This document shows positions 4,225 to 9,053 of a stretch of 9,053 bases of DNA, piece after piece. The stretch is from Candidatus Kaiserbacteria bacterium RIFCSPHIGHO2_01_FULL_58_22 (GTDB lineage: Bacteria > Patescibacteriota > Minisyncoccia > Phycocordibacterales > UBA2100), in the NCBI GenBank assembly GCA_001781445.1, contig MFLB01000016.1, positions 1 to 9,053 on the forward strand, read 5' to 3'. Each line of letters starts with the position of its first letter. The first letter of the stretch is position 1. Both the position numbers and the translations under genes were made by a program. The notes beneath the pieces are model-generated. The model had not been told where the DNA came from, did no database searches, and saw only the letters and a program-made list of their open reading frames with translations.

Positions 4225-5400
4225 ATGGCTGACATCCCGCAGAGCGCTCCGCGGACGCCGTACCCGGCGGAAGAACCGCGAGCGAGCCTCCTCTCCAACA
4301 TCCTCGCGATAGTCGGGTTCATCATCCTCATCGTCGTCGTCATCTGGGGGCTCGTCCACCTCGCGGGAATTTCCCGCACGTGGCTCTCTTCCCTCTTCGG
4401 CGGAGGAGCGAGCGCGATCGAGGTCTCGGCGCCGGAGCGGGCTGTTTCCGGCGTTCCCTTCGACGTTTCGTGGAAGTATAACGAGCCGGTCGAGGGCACG
4501 TACGCATTCCTTTACCAGTGCCGGAGCGGACTCCAATTCCAGACGCCCGGACCTTCTGGCAACATGAGCATCCCCTGCGGCGCCGCGTTCACCCTCGCGA
4601 GCGCGACCAAGGAAATCTCACTGACTCCCTTCCTGGGGAGTGATGGTGCGCTCGACGTTCCCGTCTCCATCGTCTTTATGCCGAACGCCACGTCGACGGA
4701 TTCGACAAGCTCACCGCAAGCAGGCGCGGGGCAAGCGGCACAGCAGGCGCAGGGAAGCGCGACGGTGACGATAACGCCCGCTGAAGCTCCCGCGCCCGCG
4801 CCGGCCCCCGAACCCCCCGCGCCGACACCCTCCCCGGTCCCTGCGCCGCCGCCAGTTGCTAGAACGCCCGCCGATCTCTCTGTGCGCATTGTCTCCGTCA
4901 CCTCCGACGGCTACGGCAACGGCGCCGCCGTCTTCGACATCGCGAACGTCGGCGGCTCCTCAAGCGGCGCGTACCACTTCTCCGCCAGCCTCCCGACCCG
5001 ATCGGGGTATGCGTACACATCGCCTGCCCAAAGTCCACTCGCGCCTGGCTCGCACATCGTATCGACCCTGCGCTTTTCGCAGGCCGTCTCCGGAGTGTTC
5101 ACCGTCTCTATCACCACTCCCGACGCCAACCAGAGCAACAATTACGCTAGCCAGTTCCTTAACGCGCCTTACTACAACTACAACGATGCGTACAACTACC
5201 TGCCCACCGGTCAGGCGGGCAACTATCCGTACTCTCCCTACGGGGCGATGCCGTACCAAACGCAATACTCCTCGGCCTACTATCCATACTCCTCGTACGG
5301 CCAGTACCCTTATGCGTACCAGCCGTACTCTCCGCAGTACTACGGCGGAGAGTACTACCAGCAGTCTCCCTACTCCGCGTACTACCCGTACGCATATTGA
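4225..5400 (+). CDS. Membrane-anchored surface protein with beta-sandwich domains and Tyr-rich tail
   Basis: Encodes 391 residues. A cytoplasmic N-terminus (1-22) is followed by one strong transmembrane helix (about 23-46), with the rest likely outside. Residues 66-152 look like an Ig-like domain (EVSAPERAVSGVPFDVSW), with Cys 99 and 118 able to pair. Residues 153-214 are a Ser/Ala/Gln then Pro/Ala linker. Residues 215-309 resemble a CARDB/APHP-type beta-sandwich (ADLSVRIVSV, FDIANVGG, VSITTPDANQSNNYAS). Residues 316-391 are a tail with 27 Tyr in 76 residues (YPYSPYG, SSYGQYPYAY) ending at the stop. LPTGQAG (326-332) interrupts the tail and is encoded by a hairpin repeat; it is not an LPXTG signal. 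Divergent from the sortase operon and convergent with gyrB. Probably a surface or adhesion protein; domain names are from pattern only. Confidence 0.75.
   Translation: MADIPQSAPRTPYPAEEPRASLLSNILAIVGFIILIVVVIWGLVHLAGISRTWLSSLFGGGASAIEVSAPERAVSGVPFDVSWKYNEPVEGTYAFLYQCRSGLQFQTPGPSGNMSIPCGAAFTLASATKEISLTPFLGSDGALDVPVSIVFMPNATSTDSTSSPQAGAGQAAQQAQGSATVTITPAEAPAPAPAPEPPAPTPSPVPAPPPVARTPADLSVRIVSVTSDGYGNGAAVFDIANVGGSSSGAYHFSASLPTRSGYAYTSPAQSPLAPGSHIVSTLRFSQAVSGVFTVSITTPDANQSNNYASQFLNAPYYNYNDAYNYLPTGQAGNYPYSPYGAMPYQTQYSSAYYPYSSYGQYPYAYQPYSPQYYGGEYYQQSPYSAYYPYAY
5201..5221. repeat. Small hairpin repeat inside the Tyr-rich tail
   Basis: TGCCCACC and GGCGGGCA form an 8-bp stem with one mismatch around GGTCA. 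It encodes PTGQAG in the middle of an otherwise Tyr/Pro/Ser tail, which suggests an in-frame insertion of a palindromic repeat. Confidence 0.5.
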
Positions 5401-5408
5401 TAGCTGTC

Positions 5409-5447
5409 AGCTGAAAGCTGAAAGCTGAAAGCTGAAAGCTGAAAGCT
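5409..5447. repeat. 7-bp tandem repeat AGCTGAA between convergent genes
   Basis: Five perfect copies of AGCTGAA (5409-5443) plus AGCT fill almost the whole 49-bp gap between the surface protein gene and gyrB. No terminator is visible in the gap. Degenerate 7-mers of AGCTTCG type recur inside gyrB at 5661-5695. Confidence 0.9.
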
Positions 5448-5449
5448 AT

Positions 5450-7570
5450 TCAGATATCCAGCGTCGCTTCTTTTGCGTGGCTTTGGATGAACGATTTGCG
5501 CGCCGGGACGTCGGTGCCCATGAGCATGTCGAATATTTTGTCGGCCTCCTGCGCGTCCTCTACCGTCACCTGCTTCAGGATGCGCCGCGCCGGGTCCATG
5601 GTCGTCTCCCATAGCTCCTCCGCGTTCATCTCGCCCAAACCTTTGTACCGTTGAATGGATAGCTTCGAGCTTCTAGCTGCTGGCTTCGAGCTTTCAATTT
5701 CTTCCCCGCCGTCAACTGTCAATTGTTGACTGTCAACTTCTTCCACCTCCATTTCTTTGCCGGCTATCTTCACGCGCTCGGCATCGGAATACGCGTAGAA
5801 AATCTCCTTCCCTTTCTTTATCTTGAAAAGCGGCGGCTGTGCGATGTAGATGTAGCCGCCGTCTATGACGGGGCGGAAGTGGCGGTAGAGGAGCGTGAGG
5901 AGGAGCGTGCGGATATGCGCGCCGTCCACGTCGGCGTCGGTCGCTATGATGACCTTGTGGTAGCGCAATTTGGCGATGTCGAAAATGTCGCCGATCGCGG
6001 TCCCGAGCGCGACGACGAGGTTCTTTATCTGCTCCGAGGAGAGCATTTTGTCGAGCCGCGCGCGCTCGATGTTGAGTATCTTTCCGCGCAAGGGCAGTAT
6101 GGCCTGAATGCGCCTGTCGCGTCCCATCTTCGCCGTGCCGCCCGCGGAATCCCCCTCGACGATGAAAAGCTCGGCCTCCTCCGCGCGCTTCGTCTGGCAA
6201 TCCGCGAGCTTTCCCGGAAGGGTCATCCCGTCGAGCGCGCCCTTGCGCAGTATGGAATCCTTCGCCGCCTTCGCGGCTTTCCGCGCCTTCATCGCGAGCG
6301 CGACCTTGCCGACTATCGCGCGCGCGTCGTCGGGATGTTCCTCGAGGAATCTCCCGAACGCTTCGCTGAAGACGGCCTCGGTCGCGCCACGCGCCTCCAC
6401 GCTCCCCAATTTCGATTTCGTCTGCCCCTCGAACTGCACCTCGCGCATCTTGACGGAGACGACCGCCGTGAGGCCTTCCAGCACGTCGTCGCCCGTGAAT
6501 GTTTCGCTCTCTTTGCTCCCGTTCTTCACCTGCGCGTTCAGGGTGCGCGTGAGCGCCGCCTTGAATCCCGTCACGTGCATGCCGCCCTCGGCGTTGTAGA
6601 TGTTGTTGGCGAACGCCGAGAGTCGCGCGGAGACGTCGTCAACGTACTGCAGTGCGATCTCAACCTGCACGCCGTCCTGCTCCTTCTCCGCGTAGAAAAC
6701 GTTCTTGTGGATGGACTCAAGATGCCGGTTTTGGAACGCGACGAGCGAGCGCAGGCCGCCCTCGAAGTAGAAGGTCATTGAGGGCGCGTCGATGCCGAGC
6801 TCACGGAGGTAAAAGACACCCTCGAACTGCGGCAAGGACGGTCCTTGGGATCCCTTAAGGACCGTCCTTGCCGCATCCTCCGCGTTGCGAAGGTCGATGA
6901 TCGAGATACGAAGGCCCTTCACGAGATACGCCTGCTGGCGCATGTGCGAGACGATGGTCTCCCAATTGAATTCGCGCTCGGGAAAAACCTTCGGGTCGGG
7001 CTCGAAGACGACGATCGTGCCGTGGAGACCGGAGGCCCCGATCTTCTTCACCTTCGAGACGGGCTTGCCGCCGTCTTTGTACTCCTGCGCGTATTTCCCG
7101 CCGTCGCGATGTACCTCGGCGCGCACCGAAACCGAAAGCGCGTTGACGACCGAGACGCCGACGCCGTGCAAGCCGCCGGAGACTTTGTATCCTTCCCCGC
7201 CGAATTTTCCTCCGGCGTGGAGCTTCGTCATCACGGTCTCGAGCGCGGAGACTTTCGTCTTCGGGTGGATGTCAACGGGAATCCCGCGGCCGTTGTCGGC
7301 GACGCGCACGCGGTTGCCTGGCAGGAGCGCGATCTCGATGTCGTTCGCGAACCCTCCCATCGCCTCGTCGCGCGAGTTGTCGAACACTTCCCAGACGAGA
7401 TGGTGCAGGCCCGCGCTCCCGGTCGTCCCTATGTACATGCCAGGCCGCCGCCGCACGGCCTCCAGCCCCTCAAGAACCGTAATGTCACTCGCCCCGTACG
7501 ATCCTGCTGAACGAGTTTGCCCCATTTTAGGGGCAATTTCTTTGACCTTTTTTGCTTTAGTTTTAGCCAT
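5450..7570 (-). CDS. gyrB: DNA gyrase subunit B with two repeat-derived insertions
   Basis: Encodes 706 residues of a type IIA topoisomerase ATPase/TOPRIM subunit, which with GyrA introduces negative supercoils. Residues 28-235 are the GHKL ATPase: general base E61 and N65 in WEVFDNSRDEA, D92 in VADNGRGIP, and the lid with GGLHGVGVSVVNALS (132-146). A transducer domain follows (about 236-440). TOPRIM: E472 in VEGDSAGG, PLRGKILN (493-500), and the DxDxD set D545/D547/D549. The end holds QRYKGLGEMN (640-649) and TTMDPARRIL. ParE is the alternative, not excluded by motifs. Compared with E. coli GyrB, extra residues separate DLR (226-228) from FYFEGG (267-272); about 232-248 come from a palindromic repeat. 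A second extra segment (about 612-638) is made of 7-mers. No ribosome site precedes ATG 7570. Confidence 0.93.
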   Translation of the reverse strand: MAKTKAKKVKEIAPKMGQTRSAGSYGASDITVLEGLEAVRRRPGMYIGTTGSAGLHHLVWEVFDNSRDEAMGGFANDIEIALLPGNRVRVADNGRGIPVDIHPKTKVSALETVMTKLHAGGKFGGEGYKVSGGLHGVGVSVVNALSVSVRAEVHRDGGKYAQEYKDGGKPVSKVKKIGASGLHGTIVVFEPDPKVFPEREFNWETIVSHMRQQAYLVKGLRISIIDLRNAEDAARTVLKGSQGPSLPQFEGVFYLRELGIDAPSMTFYFEGGLRSLVAFQNRHLESIHKNVFYAEKEQDGVQVEIALQYVDDVSARLSAFANNIYNAEGGMHVTGFKAALTRTLNAQVKNGSKESETFTGDDVLEGLTAVVSVKMREVQFEGQTKSKLGSVEARGATEAVFSEAFGRFLEEHPDDARAIVGKVALAMKARKAAKAAKDSILRKGALDGMTLPGKLADCQTKRAEEAELFIVEGDSAGGTAKMGRDRRIQAILPLRGKILNIERARLDKMLSSEQIKNLVVALGTAIGDIFDIAKLRYHKVIIATDADVDGAHIRTLLLTLLYRHFRPVIDGGYIYIAQPPLFKIKKGKEIFYAYSDAERVKIAGKEMEVEEVDSQQLTVDGGEEIESSKPAARSSKLSIQRYKGLGEMNAEELWETTMDPARRILKQVTVEDAQEADKIFDMLMGTDVPARKSFIQSHAKEATLDI
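5661..5738. repeat. Two blocks of 7-mer repeats inside gyrB
   Basis: Block 1 (5661-5695) is five degenerate 7-mers: AGCTTCG, AGCTTCT, AGCTGCT, GGCTTCG, AGCTTTC. Block 2 (5711-5738) is GTCAACT, GTCAATT, GTTGACT, GTCAACT. Fifteen bases separate them. In gyrB they encode the hydrophilic stretches SSKPAARSSKL and VDSQQLTVD just before QRYKGLGEMN, so the reading frame is kept. Confidence 0.85.
6828..6875. repeat. Mirrored AAGGAC palindrome pair inserted in frame in gyrB
   Basis: Arms 6828-6846 and 6857-6875 are exact 19-nt reverse complements separated by 10 nt that contain GGGATCCC. Each arm holds AAGGAC(G/C)GTCCTT, the core of the intergenic hairpin at 4116-4159. It encodes about residues 232-248 of GyrB. 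Confidence 0.85.
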
Positions 7571-7609
7571 TGTTCGTCTATTCAGTGTAGCAAAAAAAGG
7601 ACCGGTTGG

Positions 7610-7704
7610 CTAGAGCATGTTTGGAAACCCCTCCCTGCCTGCGCGGCGAACCTTCGGACTGCGACGCTTCGTCTCGGGAACCCGGGTTTCCAAACATGCT
7701 CTAG
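7610..7704. repeat. 95-bp element with perfect 21-bp terminal inverted repeats (MITE-like)
   Basis: Arms 7610-7630 and 7684-7704 are exact reverse complements (outer end CTAGAGCATGTTTGG) enclosing 53 GC-rich bases without a credible gene. It sits between the divergent gyrB and PheRS starts, 39 bp from one and 52 bp from the other, so it is not a terminator and must lie in the promoter or leader region. No clear target-site duplication flanks it. Confidence 0.8.
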
Positions 7705-7756
7705 TGAAAATCAACGGGGGTGTGTAGTATGTCTGGATATCGTAAAAAGACGCGGC

Positions 7757-8899
7757 ATGAGCGAATACGTCATTTCTGGGGACGAGGAGAAAAAAATCCT
7801 GCATGCGCTGGAGCGCCGGAGCGACGCCGAAACCGCGCGCATAAAGCGCTACCTCGGCATGCCCGACCTCTCGCGCACCGAAGGAAGCCCCATCAAAGAG
7901 CTCGTCGGGAGAATAACGTCGATACGGGATTTTAAGACGTTCGACGTGATACGCACTCCGGAGATAGTCCCGACGGATGTCGCGTTCGATCTATTCGATT
8001 TCGCCGAAAATCATACTGCGCGAAGCACATCGGACACGTACTACACCGATGACGCCCACATACTGCGGCCCCACACGACCGTGATGTGGTACTACTATCT
8101 CGGCCTCGACGACGTGAAGGAGCGCCTCGCAAGAGGCGAGGACATCGGCGTCTTTTCCTACGGCAAGGTGTACCGAAAAGACGAGATAGACAAGACGCAC
8201 ATGAACGTCTTCCACCAGATAGACGCCCTGTATCTCTGCCCGAAAGAGAAAAAGACGATACGACTGGAAGACCTGCAGGACGTCGAGGCGACGATCGTGA
8301 AGTCGGTTTTTGGCGAGACGATAGAGTACCGCTTCCACGAAGAGACGTTCCCCTACACGCACCCCTCGACCGAGATAGAGATGAAAAAAGGAAACGACTG
8401 GGTGGAAATACTTGGCAGTGGGGTCGTCAAAAGTTCGGTGCTCGAAAAACTCGGGGTGGATGCCGGCGTTTACAACGGCTGGGCGTTCGGGTTCGGCCTC
8501 GAGCGCTTCGCCATCATGAGCATGGAACTGCCCGATATCCGGCTCCTGTGGTCGGAAGACCCGCGGGTCGTTAAGCAGTTGCGATTGGGACAAACGTACC
8601 GGGAGGTGAGCAAGTATCCCGGGATCATTCGCGACATCTCGTTCGTCGTCAAAAGCGATTTCGTGCCGAACAATTACTTCGACCTCATCCGCGAGACGGT
8701 GGGAGACGATATCGTCGAAGAAGTAAAGCTCTCGGATACGTACGAGGATGCCGAAAAATTCGGCGCGAGCAAGGTGAGTTATACCTACCGCATCGTCTAC
8801 CGTTCGCGGGAGAAGACGCTCACGAACGCCGAAGTGGACGAACTGCACAAGAAGCTCGAACGGGCGACGGTCGAACAGTGCGGCGCGGCTCTGCGGTAG
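7757..8899 (+). CDS. Single-chain phenylalanyl-tRNA synthetase: PheS-type core fused to FDX-ACB domain
   Basis: Encodes 380 residues; charges tRNA-Phe with phenylalanine using ATP. Start ATG 7757 is chosen because the frame upstream runs through the inverted-repeat element. Residues 1-50 are a short helical N-terminus, too short for the coiled-coil tRNA arm of bacterial PheS. Class II core about 60-280: DFAENHTARSTSDTYYT (81-97), HILRPHTTV (101-109), motif 2 YGKVYRKDEIDKTHMNVFHQID (135-156), motif 3 GWAFGFGLERFAIM with PDIRLLW (241-265). Residues 282-380 are a full FDX-ACB fold: SKYPGIIRDISFVV, SYTYRIVYRS, KTLTNAEVDELHKKL, final LR. In bacteria that domain normally ends the beta subunit PheT. 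Catalytic core plus FDX-ACB in one chain is the architecture of mitochondrial PheRS, which is monomeric and lacks editing. No B3/B4 editing domain or pheT is seen here. No ribosome site. Confidence 0.9.
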   Translation: MSEYVISGDEEKKILHALERRSDAETARIKRYLGMPDLSRTEGSPIKELVGRITSIRDFKTFDVIRTPEIVPTDVAFDLFDFAENHTARSTSDTYYTDDAHILRPHTTVMWYYYLGLDDVKERLARGEDIGVFSYGKVYRKDEIDKTHMNVFHQIDALYLCPKEKKTIRLEDLQDVEATIVKSVFGETIEYRFHEETFPYTHPSTEIEMKKGNDWVEILGSGVVKSSVLEKLGVDAGVYNGWAFGFGLERFAIMSMELPDIRLLWSEDPRVVKQLRLGQTYREVSKYPGIIRDISFVVKSDFVPNNYFDLIRETVGDDIVEEVKLSDTYEDAEKFGASKVSYTYRIVYRSREKTLTNAEVDELHKKLERATVEQCGAALR

Positions 8900-8988
8900 C
8901 GCGATTTTTCCATCATCGCCGCGCTCGGAACCGAGGGCCCTTCTCGCTTCTCTCACTGCGCTAGCAGAACCCATCTCAAAATGAAGCT

Positions 8989-9008
8989 CCTCGCAGCAAG
9001 CTGCGAGG
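8989..9008. repeat. Small perfect hairpin in the right-edge intergenic region
   Basis: CCTCGCAGC and GCTGCGAGG pair over 9 bp around an AA loop. No T-run follows on either strand, so it is more like a dispersed intergenic repeat than a terminator. The rest of 8900-9053 contains a shorter CTCGG/CCGAG stem (near 8924-8935) and no gene that I can support. Confidence 0.5.
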
Positions 9009-9053
9009 TATCTGCGGAATTCTTCGTAGCCGCCAACCCTACTTCGCTAAAGC

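Noticed and set aside
5198..5218. LPTGQAG as an LPXTG sortase signal
   Set aside because: It lacks the residue between Pro and Thr, is not followed by a hydrophobic segment and charged tail, and is far from the C-terminus.
5723..6781. 352-codon open frame on the plus strand antisense to gyrB
   Set aside because: It lies wholly opposite gyrB, whose motifs are unambiguous; its Arg/Val/Asp-rich translation is typical of a GC-rich antisense shadow.
7517..7756. N-terminal extension of the PheRS frame by 80 codons
   Set aside because: It runs through the start of gyrB and the inverted-repeat element, and encodes nothing resembling a synthetase N-terminus.
8881..8910. CGCG stem followed by TTTTT at the PheRS stop as an intrinsic terminator
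   Set aside because: The stem is only four base pairs around a 12-nt loop and overlaps coding sequence; too weak to call.
7991..8974. 327-codon minus-strand frame opposite the PheRS gene
   Set aside because: It is antisense to a gene with clear class II synthetase and FDX-ACB motifs and shows no domain of its own.

Overview
The window looks like a moderately GC-rich bacterial chromosome segment, most consistent with a Patescibacteria/CPR (Parcubacteria-like) genome. This is an inference. It rests on small exported proteins of unknown family, a lone sortase with low-complexity surface proteins, short palindromic and 7-mer repeats that enter reading frames, a reduced single-chain phenylalanyl-tRNA synthetase, and few Shine-Dalgarno sites. 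TAA, TAG and TGA all end convincing genes, so UGA is a stop here, unlike in Gracilibacteria and Absconditabacteria.

Positions 1-1750 hold three minus-strand genes, each behind its own TTGAC(A/T)-type promoter: a four-helix membrane protein (1191-1652), a secreted four-cysteine protein (410-910), and a secreted protein made of perfect 11-residue repeats that runs off the left edge (1-248). Two of them have strong Shine-Dalgarno sites, which no gene to their right has.

Positions 1750-2710 are a REP-associated tyrosine transposase (RAYT) bracketed by two direct repeats on each side. The left and right repeats share a 19-bp core in inverted orientation. The right flank ends in a C-rich tandem tract with strong G-quadruplex potential on the minus strand. 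A pair of mirrored palindromes and a possible short ORF follow (2725-2908).

Positions 2902-5400 form a cell-surface block. On the minus strand, a sortase (3418-4068) is followed after 13 bp by a secreted hexapeptide-repeat (xxIGYx) protein. Divergent from them is a membrane-anchored protein with two beta-sandwich-like domains, a Pro/Ala linker and a 76-residue tyrosine-rich tail. A 44-nt perfect hairpin lies between the divergent genes.

Positions 5409-9053 carry housekeeping functions. gyrB (5450-7570, minus) has two in-frame repeat-derived insertions. A 95-bp inverted-repeat element separates it from a divergent single-chain, mitochondrial-type PheRS (7757-8899, plus). The last 150 bases carry only short hairpins.

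The strongest observations are the PheRS, which joins a PheS-like catalytic core to an FDX-ACB domain, and the spread of several palindromic or 7-mer repeat families into reading frames, two of them within gyrB.
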